From: Nakamurella silvestris
GTDB lineage: Bacteria; Actinomycetota; Actinomycetes; Mycobacteriales; Nakamurellaceae
Length of the DNA: 64,000 nucleotides
Assembly (NCBI GenBank): GCA_003576535.1
Contig: QXCQ01000081.1
Span: 118,641 to 182,640, forward strand
Direction: 5' to 3'
Below are positions 1 to 9,387 of this stretch, piece after piece. Numbering within the stretch: position 1 is the first letter of the stretch; every line of letters begins with the position of its first letter. The notes under the pieces were generated by a model. The model worked only from the letters and a program-made list of their open reading frames with translations. It was not told where the DNA came from and ran no database searches. Made by a program: the position numbers and the translations under genes.

Positions 1-1
1 G

Positions 2-706
2 CCTCCGCCACGAGCAGTTGGACTTCGGGAGGACACCCGGCCTCCTGAGACCGAGAGCGCTGGATCGCCGGAACACCTCGGCGAGACCCGGTTGCCCGAA
101 GGGGAGACCTTCGTCCCGGTCGACCTGTTCGAGATGACGATCGGGGAGGTTCGCACCCATTCGGCACAGGGTTCCCCGGGCCTCATCTCGGCGGTCCCGG
201 GAGCCGGCGTGCCGAATCTTCAGCGCCGCGGACACGAGGCGGAGCAGAATCCGCCCTCGATCGCACCCGAGGCCGGCGACCATGACGGGCTGACCAGGAT
301 GGGTGCGGAGCTGGACGAGCTGATCCACGCGGCCCGGCGCCGACAGCCGGTGCCTGATCGCGAACCTGCCGCCCGCCTGGAACTGTCGACAGGTCAGTCC
401 TTCTCGCTCGATCAGCCGGTCATCGTGGGAAGGCGGCCGGAGGCCCATCGATTCTCCGGCACCGAGGTTCCTCAGCTGGTGGAGGTTCCCAGTCCGGAAC
501 AGGACATCTCCCGATCGCATGTCGAGATCAAGCAGTCGACGGCAGGTGTCAGCGCCACCGATCTCAACTCGACCAACGGAAGTCTTGTCCGCACCGGGGA
601 CGGGATCACCCGGACCCTGGATCAGGGCCGCAGTCTCCTCATCGACATCGGGGACCGGATCGAGATCGGCGACGGAATCACCATCACGCTGGTGGGCCCC
701 CGATGA
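2..706 (+). CDS. FHA-domain protein, 5' end outside window
   Basis: Carboxy-terminal part of a protein that begins left of the window: the frame is open from base 2 with no stop, so the TTG at 92 need not be a start. The last ~100 residues form a forkhead-associated (phosphothreonine-binding) domain, with a VGRR turn, a SRSHVEI strand and a DLNSTNGS signature. The stretch before it is polar and looks disordered. Its stop overlaps the next start (ATGA), so it is translationally coupled to the kinase gene. The likely role is phospho-dependent adaptor or kinase substrate, which is inference from family and position. Whether a PP2C phosphatase lies upstream, as is common beside such pairs, cannot be seen. 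Confidence 0.85.
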   Translation, partial: PPPRAVGLREDTRPPETESAGSPEHLGETRLPEGETFVPVDLFEMTIGEVRTHSAQGSPGLISAVPGAGVPNLQRRGHEAEQNPPSIAPEAGDHDGLTRMGAELDELIHAARRRQPVPDREPAARLELSTGQSFSLDQPVIVGRRPEAHRFSGTEVPQLVEVPSPEQDISRSHVEIKQSTAGVSATDLNSTNGSLVRTGDGITRTLDQGRSLLIDIGDRIEIGDGITITLVGPR

Positions 707-2277
707 GTCGTCCTCTCTCGCCGCCACCGGTTCTCGCCGGCTACTCGGTTGTCCGTCACCTCGGTGGTGGTGGTTTCGCGGACGTGTACCTGTACGAACA
801 GGAGGCGCTCAAACGCCAGGTCGCGGTGAAGGTGCTGCGAGCCAACGCCTCCTCTGCCCAGGTGCGTGAGGAGTTCCGGGTCGAGGCCATGTTGATGGCG
901 GCGCTGTCGGAACACCCGAACATCGTGACGGTCCACGACGCAGCCATTGCCGAGGACGGGCGTCCGTTCCTGGTGATGACCTACTACCCCGACACGCTTT
1001 CCACGCTCTACAAGGCGGGACCGATGGGAACCGCCGAGGTCCTGGCGATCGGGATCGAGTTGGCGGGGGCGGTCGAGACCATCCACCGGCAGAACATCCT
1101 GCACCGGGACATCAAACCTGCCAACATGTTGACCACCCAACGCGGACGACCCGCCCTCACCGATTTCGGCATCTCCGTCTCATCCCTCGACGGCACCGCC
1201 GAGGCCGAGTTCGCCATGTCGATACCCTGGTCGCCACCCGAGATCATCGCCCACGACGGAACCGCAGACCACCGGTCGGACATCTACTCCCTCACGGCCT
1301 CCATCTACACGCTGCTGGCCGGACGGTCCCCGTACGAGTCGAGATCCCTTTCCAACTCCGACATCGATCTGATCGACCGCATCCAGCGGGCGAAACTGCC
1401 GCCCCTGGGCCGGTCCGATGTTCCGGCCTCGCTCGAACGGGTGCTGGCCCGCGGATTGGCGCGGCAGCTGGACCAGCGATTCCCCAGCGCACTCGAGCTG
1501 GCACGAGCGTTGCAGCAGGTTCAGACGGAAATGGGCGGCAAGGTCACCGCCATCGATGTCCTGGACGAGGATCCCGTCGGTGCTCACACCGTTCTCGGAG
1601 ACGACGGCGGACGGACGCGAATCCGACGTCTGGTCACCATCGAGGCACAGAGCCCTCACCCCGTCGGTCGAACCATCGCGCGCAGGCCGGGTGAGAATGC
1701 TGACGCGGTGGACGTCACCACCGCACGCGCCCCGGGTGCTGCGCCGGCGTACCTGCTCGCCGATCAGCTTCGCCCGGCGCATCCGGTGGACACCCAGGTC
1801 CGTCCCGGCGAGACCGTGCCTGATACCACTCCTCCGGTATCGCCTCGCCCCAAGTGGCCGCTCCTCGCCGGTGCCGGGGTGGCGGCTGCCCTCGCGGTGT
1901 CGGTCACTGTGATCATCCTGATGAACGGGGCTACGGCAACCGACCCGGTGGCGAGCACCTCGGAATCGAGTACCGCGGGCGGAGCTCCGGCCATCGATCT
2001 GGATGCCGTTCCACCTCCCGGCGAGCTCGCTGCCGAGCGGTCCGGTACCGATGTGCTGTTCCGCTGGTCGAATCCGAAACCTGAACCGCTCGACCGTTTC
2101 TACTGGCGGCGCACCGATCGCGGCGCTGCAGCCGACCGGCACCAGGCCGATGGCACCTCCGTCGCGCTGACGGGTGTCACCCAGGCGTGCATCGAGGTGG
2201 TGCTGGTGCGGGACGACGGGTCGATGTCCGAGCCGGCAAGCACGTGCAGCGACGCGGACCCAGGGGGATCGAAATGA
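703..2277 (+). CDS. PknB-type membrane Ser/Thr protein kinase
   Basis: Eukaryotic-type Ser/Thr kinase of 524 residues. The glycine-rich loop GGGGFADVY is at about 21-29, the ATP-binding lysine at K43 in VAVK, the catalytic loop HRDIKPAN at 134-141 and the DFG triad at 154-156, so it should be active. One transmembrane helix lies at about 386-408. The ~100-residue outer part has a FN3-like look (FRWSNPKPEP, then FYWRR), reminiscent of the FN3 modules in the giant protein two genes downstream. PASTA repeats are absent. It overlaps its neighbours by 4 nt on each side (ATGA), placing it at the head of the T7SS-like operon. It probably phosphorylates partners bound by the several FHA domains encoded nearby (inference). 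Confidence 0.93.
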   Translation: MSRPLSPPPVLAGYSVVRHLGGGGFADVYLYEQEALKRQVAVKVLRANASSAQVREEFRVEAMLMAALSEHPNIVTVHDAAIAEDGRPFLVMTYYPDTLSTLYKAGPMGTAEVLAIGIELAGAVETIHRQNILHRDIKPANMLTTQRGRPALTDFGISVSSLDGTAEAEFAMSIPWSPPEIIAHDGTADHRSDIYSLTASIYTLLAGRSPYESRSLSNSDIDLIDRIQRAKLPPLGRSDVPASLERVLARGLARQLDQRFPSALELARALQQVQTEMGGKVTAIDVLDEDPVGAHTVLGDDGGRTRIRRLVTIEAQSPHPVGRTIARRPGENADAVDVTTARAPGAAPAYLLADQLRPAHPVDTQVRPGETVPDTTPPVSPRPKWPLLAGAGVAAALAVSVTVIILMNGATATDPVASTSESSTAGGAPAIDLDAVPPPGELAAERSGTDVLFRWSNPKPEPLDRFYWRRTDRGAAADRHQADGTSVALTGVTQACIEVVLVRDDGSMSEPASTCSDADPGGSK

Positions 2278-2960
2278 CGGTATCGGTGGAGTTCTGCGGG
2301 GAGTGGTACGTGCCGGACGACCGGTCCGGTCTGGACATCGGTCGCGGGGGCCATATCCAGATCGATGACAATCCCTATCTGCACCGCTACTTCCTCAAGC
2401 TCGTGCCGCTGTCGGGCCTGTGGTGGTTGAACAATGTCGGCTCCCAGCTGTCGGCCACGGTGTCCGAGGTCGGCGGGGCGTTCCAGGGCTGGCTCGCCCC
2501 GGGTGCCCGCCTCCCGATCGTCTTCGCCGAAACGGTGGTGATCTTCACCGCCGGACCCACCACCTACGAGTTGCGGGTGATCAATGACGATGCGGTTTTT
2601 CTGCCGGCCGAGACACCACGGTCCCCTGGGGGCGAGACGACCATCGGGCCGGTGGTGTTGACGGTGTCGCAGAAGCAGCTGATCGTTGCCCTGGCAGAGC
2701 CCCTGCTCCGCAGGGACGGGCGCAGCTCGAGCGCGATTCCCTCCTCGCGCGATGCGGCAGCCCGTTTGGGTTGGGAAATAACACGTTTCAATCGAAAACT
2801 CGACAACGTCTGCGACAAACTCGATCGTCGCGGGGTTCGTGGTCTTCGTGGAGGGCCCGGACAGCTGGCGGTCAACAGGCGAGCGCGGCTTGTGGAGCAC
2901 GCGATCTCTTCGCGCCTGGTCACCGTTGCCGACCTGCCGTTGCTGGAGGTCAAGGACTGA
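2274..2960 (+). CDS. FHA-like / winged-helix-like regulatory protein
   Basis: A 228-residue protein starting at the ATG that overlaps the kinase stop (ATGA). An upstream in-frame start would lie inside the kinase gene and is not needed. The first ~95 residues resemble a divergent FHA fold: a DIGRGGHIQI turn, then NPYLHRYFLKL where an SRxH strand is expected, and a WWLNNVG strand. After a linker, residues ~125-228 contain a helical segment (SSRDAAARLGWEITRFNRK, then a basic stretch) that looks like a winged-helix DNA- or protein-binding domain. No enzyme motif is visible. Position between a kinase and the giant surface protein suggests a phosphorylation-dependent adaptor or regulator of the locus. 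The fold assignment is by eye. Confidence 0.75.
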   Translation: MTVSVEFCGEWYVPDDRSGLDIGRGGHIQIDDNPYLHRYFLKLVPLSGLWWLNNVGSQLSATVSEVGGAFQGWLAPGARLPIVFAETVVIFTAGPTTYELRVINDDAVFLPAETPRSPGGETTIGPVVLTVSQKQLIVALAEPLLRRDGRSSSAIPSSRDAAARLGWEITRFNRKLDNVCDKLDRRGVRGLRGGPGQLAVNRRARLVEHAISSRLVTVADLPLLEVKD

Positions 2961-3033
2961 TGTTGGGCACGTCCGGTCCGGTACCGGGAACGAATCCGAT
3001 TTCGACGGCCGCGGGCCGAGGGGGAGCTGGGCG

Positions 3034-6000
3034 ATGAGAACGAACTGGTTGCGCCACAACACCACAAGATTCGGGGCGATGACGCTCTGTGCGGTGTTGG
3101 CGGCCTCCGTGGTCACCGTTCTGGCCACGCAGGTGGATGGTTACGCCACCACCCAGGTCGACCTCTCCGCACCGTTGGTCTGGGTGACGAGTGATTCCCA
3201 GCTCTCGGTCGGCCGGGTGAACAAGCAGATCAACGAACTCGACGCCGCCGTCCTGATCTCGGATTCGATCGACGTCCTGCAGGAGAAGGACACGGTCCTG
3301 GTCACTGATCGCAAGGAACGGGTGATCCGCCCCATCGACGTCAGCACGGCCGTCGCCGGATCGCGGATCGCCATGGCCGCGTCAGGTGATGCCGTACTGG
3401 GTGGCGACATCCTGGCTGTGAGTGATGCTGCGACGGGGGCCATCTGGGCCGGCGCGCCGTTGTCCCTTGCCGGCCTGGACCCGAGCCTGACCCCGCCGGC
3501 CGTGGTCACCGGGGCATCCGTGGCGATGACGGTGTCGCGGCTGGGTACCGTGTTCGCGGTGGTGCCGGGGGGATCCGACCTGTGGACCCTCCCGCTCGGG
3601 TCGGGCACAGCCCCCGCAGCTTCCGCCTCTCCCGCATCCTCCACCGCCGCATCCACCGCCACTGCACCGCCGTCCACCGCAGGTGCGGGCTCCGGTGGCT
3701 CCGATCCGAGCGCTGCTCCCGAACCGACAACCCTGCCCGGAGAACCACTCGGCACCGAAAAGGTCGGCGGGTTGTCCGCTCTGGACATCACCGCAGTGGG
3801 TGATGTGCCGGTGGTGTTGGACCGTGACTCCGGTCGGCTGCTCGTCGGGGGCCACGAGATCCCGGTCCCCGGGGGGCAGGGAGCCGTCCTGCAGCAACCC
3901 GGGCCTGCTGCCGATGACGTGCTGGTGGCGACCGGGACAGCTCTGCTCCGAGTACCCCTGTCCGGTGGCGATCCCGTGACCGTGACCGATGCGGTGTCCG
4001 GGGAGCCTGCGGCTCCGGTGTGGCTCAACGGCTGTGCCCACGCCGCCTGGGCCGGGACCGCGTCAACCTACGTCTTCGCCTGCGGCACGGACGCGGCGGT
4101 GTTGACTCCGATCGGCGGCTCCGTCGGCAGCAAGTCCTTGGTGTTCCGCGTCAACCGCGATGTGGTGGTGATCAACGATCGTGCCACCGGGCAGATCTGG
4201 TCGATCGATCCCGAGGGTCTGACCCTGATCGACAACTGGGAATCGGTGAAGGACCTGGAGCAGCCCGAGGAGGATTCCCAGGAGAACGGCGAGAACAGCT
4301 CGACCGAGGATCCGACCATCGAAGCCACCGAGTGCAAGGGCCGTGCGCCGGAGAAACCTGTGGCGGTGAAGGACGCCTTCGGTGCGAGGATGGGCCGTTC
4401 CACCCTGCTCGGGGTCCTGGACAACGACACACTCTCGGACTGCTCGACATCGGTGATCGCCTCCTTCGACGAGATCGATCCGAAAGTGGGCAGTCTCGCG
4501 GTGGTTGAAAACGGTCGGTCGTTGCAGCTGACGTTGGCCGATGGTGCTCCACCCGGGCCGGTGACCTTCGCATATACGGTCTCCGACGGTTTGTCGGAGC
4601 CCGTGTCGGCTCCGGTGACCGTGACACCCGTCGGTCGCGACGAGGAGTCGAAGACACCGAAGCTGCTGCGAAAGTCACTGGTGCAGGTCGAGGTCGGCGG
4701 GAGCGCGACCTACAACGTGCTCGACGACTGGATCTCCCCGACCGGGGACGACCTCTACCTTGCCAAGGCGACGCCCGCTCCGGGGTCGGCGGACGAGGTC
4801 ACATTCCTCCCGAACGGTGCCGTCACCTTCAACGACAAGGGCAGCGCTGCCGTCAAGAAGGAGGTCAGCCTGACGGTGACCGATGCGTCCGGAAGTGCGA
4901 TCTCCGGCAAGCTCGTGGTCGAGGTGCTGGCAGCCGGGACCGCCAAGGTGATGCCCAAACCGGTGTACTCCGAGGCATTGACGGGGGAGCCGGTGACCGT
5001 CCGGTTGACAGCCGCAGTGATCTCGCCCGGCGTTGATCCGGTTCGGCTGACCAAGGTCGCGGCGACCAAACCCAACGGTGCGATCTCCCTGCAGACGGAC
5101 ACCTCCGCCGGTTCGGTGACGGTGACCTCCACCAAGGCGGGAACCTACTACTTCGCCTACTCGGTGTCGGCCGGAAAGGCCGACGCCATCGGCTATCTGC
5201 GGGTGGAGGTGACCGATAAGCCGGACAAACCTGCGCGTCCGGTCGCCGTTGCCGATGTGGTGTACCTACCGCAGGGTGGCATCGTCCGAATGGATCCGAC
5301 AGCCAACGATCGCGACCCCAACGGTGGCGGGCTTGCCGTTCAACGGCTCGACCGGGCGGCGGCCACGGGTCTGACCGTCGCGTCGGTGGAGATGCACCTG
5401 CTGACGATCTCGGCCCGCGGAAGCCTGCCGAAGGGAACCGCCACCCTGCCCTACGTGGTTTCCAACGGTGTCGGCACCGCCACCGGACAGATCCGCGTCA
5501 TCAGCGTTCCTGCCGTGAAGGCACCACCGCCGGCGGCCTCGCCGATCAGCGTACGGGTACGTGCCGGCGACGCGGTGACCATCCCGATCGTCGATCATGC
5601 CGCCGATCCGAACGGCGACCAACTCGTGATCACGGTCGATTCGACGAAACTTGCTCCAGACCAGGGGATTCTCTTCGCCACCGACACGGCCATCCGGTAT
5701 CTGGCACCGGCGGTGCCGCCGGCGAAGGCCGTTCGGTTCTCCTACACGGTGGTCAATTCGACCCAGGGTAAAGCCGTGTCGACCGCGGAGGTGACGGTCG
5801 TGCCGGCCGATGCCCCGAACGAAGCACCGCGCACCCCGGTGACGACGGTTGCGCGGGCCTTCACCTCCTCCGCCGTCACGGTCGGCCTTCCCCTGGACGG
5901 TATCGATCCGAACGGGGACTGGGTGACCCTCGACGGGGTCGACCCGGCCGGCTTGAAGAAGGGGACAGTACTGTCCTTCGGAACCCGCACTGTCAACTAC

Positions 6001-9000
6001 AAGTCCTACAGCACCGGTGGCGTCGACAGTTTCACCTACTCGGTCTCCGACCCGGCACCGTGGCACGAGTCGGTGAACGGGACGGCCAAGGTGGTGGTCA
6101 TCGACCGACCGACCACGGTGGACCCGCCGGTGGCACCCGAGCTGGAGGTCACGACCCGACCAGGTCGAGCCATCGGGGTCGATGTCCTTTCCGGCGTCGA
6201 GGATTCCACCGGGGAGGTGGAATTCGTCGCCGATTCTGTTGTCGCTCCCGATGGGTGGGTGGCGTCGGTCAAGGACGGCCTCCTGATCATCGAACCGCCG
6301 GAGGTTCCCGCCGTCGGTGCGATCAAGTACCAGGTGGTCAACAGTCGAAAACTCACCGGCACCGGCGTGGTGACGGTGGAGGTGTCCGAGGACGCTGCGA
6401 TCGCCCCACCGACCGCAACGGACTATGTCGTCACCCAGGCCGAATTCGATTCGGTGAGTTCCGTTGCAACCGTGGATGTGTCCTCGAAAATCAGCAATCC
6501 GGGAGGTCTGCCGCAGAATCTCGAGCTGGCCCTGGACGACAGGGCCGCAGGTGAGGCGACGTTGACCGATGCCAGGACGATCTCCGTCCCGGTGACCGAT
6601 CTCCGCCAGGTGCTGGCATACCGGGTCAGCGATCCCACCGATCCGGACCACCAGGAAGCAACGGCGTTCGTGGTCGTTCCACCGGCCGCGGAGATCGCTC
6701 CGGCGACCGACCCGATCGCCGATCAGCCCCAGGACCGGCCCGACCCGGTGACCCCGGACACCTCGGTGCAGCCGGATCGGCCGAAGGCACCGGTGGCGAT
6801 CGAGAAGAACACGGTCCTGGAGGTCAACGCAGGAGCAACGGTGACCCGGGACATCGGGGAGTTCGTCTCGTTGAACGAGGGCCTGGCACCGGTGATCGTC
6901 GACGGCATCGAGATGACCACCACCGCAGGAGCTGTCGGACGTGTGAATGCCACCAGCTTCCAGTACACGGCACCTGCGGACGGGACCGCCGAGGCAGCGA
7001 TCAGCGTGTCGGTGACCTCCCAAGGGGGCACCGAGGCGGTTCCGGTGTCCATCCAGGTGGTCATCATCCAGGAGGATCCGCCTCCGGTGTCGTTGGTGGG
7101 AGCCACTCTCTCCGTGGAGGCCGGGAAGTCCGCGAGCATCGACCTGACCGGCCTGGTGAGCAGTGCCCTGCCGGATCCGGATTTCCGGTTCGAAGTGGGC
7201 CAGGCGGGTTCAGGTTTCACCAGTTCCCTCGGCCCGGACAACGTGCTGACCGTCGGTGCCGACCTGGCAATGACTGTCGGTGCCAGCGCCGGTGTCTCCA
7301 TCTCGGTCACGGACGGGCCCGGCCGAGAGACGGCGACGGCCACCGTGACGGTGACGGTGGAGTCCTCCAGCGCCCCGCCGCTGCGCCTCAAGACCATTGT
7401 CGTCGGCGATGCTCGACCTGGTGAGGCCTCGACGGTCGACCTGCAGTCGGCCGTGACCTTCAACCCCTTCGCGAGCGCCCCGACAGTGGTCGAGGTCCTC
7501 GGTCCGGACGCCGGTACCGCGACGGTCAACTGGACCTCGGGGAACCTGGTGACGATCACGCCGAGCGCGGAGTTCAAGAAGGGCACATTCGCCGTGCCGT
7601 TCACCCTGGTGGACGAGACCGGTGCGGCCGGAAGGCAGGTCTCCGGCGTCATCAAGGTGACGGTCAAGAGCCGCCCGGACACTCCTGGGGCACCGAGTGT
7701 GGTCAAGGGGAGCGTGGCCAGCCACACCCTGGACCTGTCCTGGACCGAACCCGATGGCAACGGGTACCGCGTCGACGGCTACCGGGTGACCAGCGTGAGG
7801 GGTGGATTCACCCAGGACTGCAAGGGATCTCCCTGCACGATCACGGGGCTGGAGAACGGCGTCTCCTACTCGTTCACGGTGGCGGCACACAACCAGCTCG
7901 ACTGGAGCGAGGAATCTGCGCCCTCGGCGGAGAAGACCCCCGACGAGGTGCCGAACACCCCTGCACCGCCGGTCCCGGGGTACATCCCTCAGAGCGTCGA
8001 CTCCCTCACGGTGTCCTGGACGCCCCCCAAGGTCGACGGCTCGCCGATCGAGAAGTACCTAATCGAGGTTTCACCGTCCGACACCGCGGCCAAAACCGTG
8101 GACGCCGGTACCAGGAGTCTGACCTGGTCAGGGCTGACCCAGGGGGTCGAGTACCGGTTCCGGGTGACGGCGATCTCGAAGGCGGGATCGAGCACGCCCT
8201 CCGAATTCGGGAGCTCCGAGGTCCCGTCCAGGCGGCCCGATCCGCCGACCGTTAGTCCCTTGACCTTCGGGGAGAGTGCCTACACACAAAGATCGTTGAC
8301 CGTTCAGTGGGCGAAACCCGCTGACAACGGTGGAAAGCCGATCACCGGCTATGCGGTCACCGTTCTGGCTGACGGTGCGGTTCTGTCTCAGACATCTGTG
8401 GGTCCGGCTGACACCTCCTCGACCTTCTCCGTAACGGATGGTGTCTCGTACACGGCGACGGTGGCGACTGTGAATGTCCGCGGGACCTCCGATCCGCAGA
8501 GCGACGGTGGTGGTGGCGTAGTCCCCTTCACAACGCCGGGGGCCGTCTCGCCGACGGTCACAACGACCGCACCGAACCGCGCCGTTATCACTTGGGCAGG
8601 AATTGCCGGAAGCGGCCGCAAGGTCTCCTACTATGTTGTTTCCGAAAACGGAGTTCCGGTCGACCAGGTCGCCAACAGTGGGGAAGGCCAGGCTCACAGC
8701 AAGGAACTGGTCGACCTCGGCAAAGGTGCACATACCTACGGAATTTCGGCTTGCTACGGCGAGGACGCGACCTTCAACCAGTGCGGTCCACCCGCAGAGG
8801 TGACGGCAAACGTCTTCGATCAGGTGGGGCGGCCGGACGTGGCCCATGTTGATACCAGTCAGGAAGCAGTGAGGTTCAACTGGAGTGTTCCCGGTGACAA
8901 CGGGCGCGGGCCTATCACAGTGGAACGGAGCGTAGACGGTGGTGGCTGGGCCGACGACAACTCGGGAACCATAGTGATAGGCAATGGCTGCAACCAGGGA

Positions 9001-9360
9001 CACTCCATCCGGGTGCGGGCCCGGGATGCCGCCGGGTTGTACGGAGAGGAAAACTCCGCTTCTGGTACCACCGGTGCCTGCCCACCCGTCGAATGGGTTA
9101 TGACCGCTCCGGCTGGAGCAGCCAACGATTCATGCACCCAAGGCAATTTCGCTGCCTCGGCCTTCAATGACAAGGTCACCCCACATACCTGCTCGAATCC
9201 GTGGGTCAGGGGTGGATCAAGTGTGGTGGTCACGTGTTTCCTGAATCCAGGAAGCGGCTGGAAAGGGAATTGGTATCGGATCAGAGGAGCACCTGCAGAC
9301 GGCTACTACGTCATCGCGTCCGGTGTATCCGGAAATATCGATGGAATGCCGCACTGCTGA
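3034..9360 (+). CDS. Giant membrane-anchored Ig-like / FN3 repeat surface protein
   Basis: Start chosen at the ATG at 3034, preceded by a GGGGGAG ribosome site and followed by basic residues and a single hydrophobic helix (residues ~14-32). Protein length is 2,108 residues. Order: anchor; a ~400-residue region of beta-propeller-like strands interrupted by an Ala/Ser/Thr/Pro-rich linker (~190-234); about a dozen cadherin/Ig-like domains with recurrent DPNGD-type motifs (~400-1545); about five FN3 modules (~1548-2030); and a short cysteine-containing, SH3-like C-terminal domain. With the helix as an uncleaved signal anchor, almost all of it is outside the membrane. Neighbours (MoxR, DUF58, transglutaminase-like, EssC-like) suggest a structural or adhesive component of the same apparatus. 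The last ~800 bp have clearly lower G+C than the rest. Confidence 0.9.
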   Translation: MRTNWLRHNTTRFGAMTLCAVLAASVVTVLATQVDGYATTQVDLSAPLVWVTSDSQLSVGRVNKQINELDAAVLISDSIDVLQEKDTVLVTDRKERVIRPIDVSTAVAGSRIAMAASGDAVLGGDILAVSDAATGAIWAGAPLSLAGLDPSLTPPAVVTGASVAMTVSRLGTVFAVVPGGSDLWTLPLGSGTAPAASASPASSTAASTATAPPSTAGAGSGGSDPSAAPEPTTLPGEPLGTEKVGGLSALDITAVGDVPVVLDRDSGRLLVGGHEIPVPGGQGAVLQQPGPAADDVLVATGTALLRVPLSGGDPVTVTDAVSGEPAAPVWLNGCAHAAWAGTASTYVFACGTDAAVLTPIGGSVGSKSLVFRVNRDVVVINDRATGQIWSIDPEGLTLIDNWESVKDLEQPEEDSQENGENSSTEDPTIEATECKGRAPEKPVAVKDAFGARMGRSTLLGVLDNDTLSDCSTSVIASFDEIDPKVGSLAVVENGRSLQLTLADGAPPGPVTFAYTVSDGLSEPVSAPVTVTPVGRDEESKTPKLLRKSLVQVEVGGSATYNVLDDWISPTGDDLYLAKATPAPGSADEVTFLPNGAVTFNDKGSAAVKKEVSLTVTDASGSAISGKLVVEVLAAGTAKVMPKPVYSEALTGEPVTVRLTAAVISPGVDPVRLTKVAATKPNGAISLQTDTSAGSVTVTSTKAGTYYFAYSVSAGKADAIGYLRVEVTDKPDKPARPVAVADVVYLPQGGIVRMDPTANDRDPNGGGLAVQRLDRAAATGLTVASVEMHLLTISARGSLPKGTATLPYVVSNGVGTATGQIRVISVPAVKAPPPAASPISVRVRAGDAVTIPIVDHAADPNGDQLVITVDSTKLAPDQGILFATDTAIRYLAPAVPPAKAVRFSYTVVNSTQGKAVSTAEVTVVPADAPNEAPRTPVTTVARAFTSSAVTVGLPLDGIDPNGDWVTLDGVDPAGLKKGTVLSFGTRTVNYKSYSTGGVDSFTYSVSDPAPWHESVNGTAKVVVIDRPTTVDPPVAPELEVTTRPGRAIGVDVLSGVEDSTGEVEFVADSVVAPDGWVASVKDGLLIIEPPEVPAVGAIKYQVVNSRKLTGTGVVTVEVSEDAAIAPPTATDYVVTQAEFDSVSSVATVDVSSKISNPGGLPQNLELALDDRAAGEATLTDARTISVPVTDLRQVLAYRVSDPTDPDHQEATAFVVVPPAAEIAPATDPIADQPQDRPDPVTPDTSVQPDRPKAPVAIEKNTVLEVNAGATVTRDIGEFVSLNEGLAPVIVDGIEMTTTAGAVGRVNATSFQYTAPADGTAEAAISVSVTSQGGTEAVPVSIQVVIIQEDPPPVSLVGATLSVEAGKSASIDLTGLVSSALPDPDFRFEVGQAGSGFTSSLGPDNVLTVGADLAMTVGASAGVSISVTDGPGRETATATVTVTVESSSAPPLRLKTIVVGDARPGEASTVDLQSAVTFNPFASAPTVVEVLGPDAGTATVNWTSGNLVTITPSAEFKKGTFAVPFTLVDETGAAGRQVSGVIKVTVKSRPDTPGAPSVVKGSVASHTLDLSWTEPDGNGYRVDGYRVTSVRGGFTQDCKGSPCTITGLENGVSYSFTVAAHNQLDWSEESAPSAEKTPDEVPNTPAPPVPGYIPQSVDSLTVSWTPPKVDGSPIEKYLIEVSPSDTAAKTVDAGTRSLTWSGLTQGVEYRFRVTAISKAGSSTPSEFGSSEVPSRRPDPPTVSPLTFGESAYTQRSLTVQWAKPADNGGKPITGYAVTVLADGAVLSQTSVGPADTSSTFSVTDGVSYTATVATVNVRGTSDPQSDGGGGVVPFTTPGAVSPTVTTTAPNRAVITWAGIAGSGRKVSYYVVSENGVPVDQVANSGEGQAHSKELVDLGKGAHTYGISACYGEDATFNQCGPPAEVTANVFDQVGRPDVAHVDTSQEAVRFNWSVPGDNGRGPITVERSVDGGGWADDNSGTIVIGNGCNQGHSIRVRARDAAGLYGEENSASGTTGACPPVEWVMTAPAGAANDSCTQGNFAASAFNDKVTPHTCSNPWVRGGSSVVVTCFLNPGSGWKGNWYRIRGAPADGYYVIASGVSGNIDGMPHC

Positions 9361-9387
9361 CCGATTTAGAACTTCAAGGAGAAAGAC

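Noticed and set aside
5266-7023. 585-codon open frame opposite the giant Ig/FN3 gene
   Set aside because: Antisense shadow; Asp/His/Arg-rich translation with no domain, while the plus strand encodes regular Ig-like repeats.
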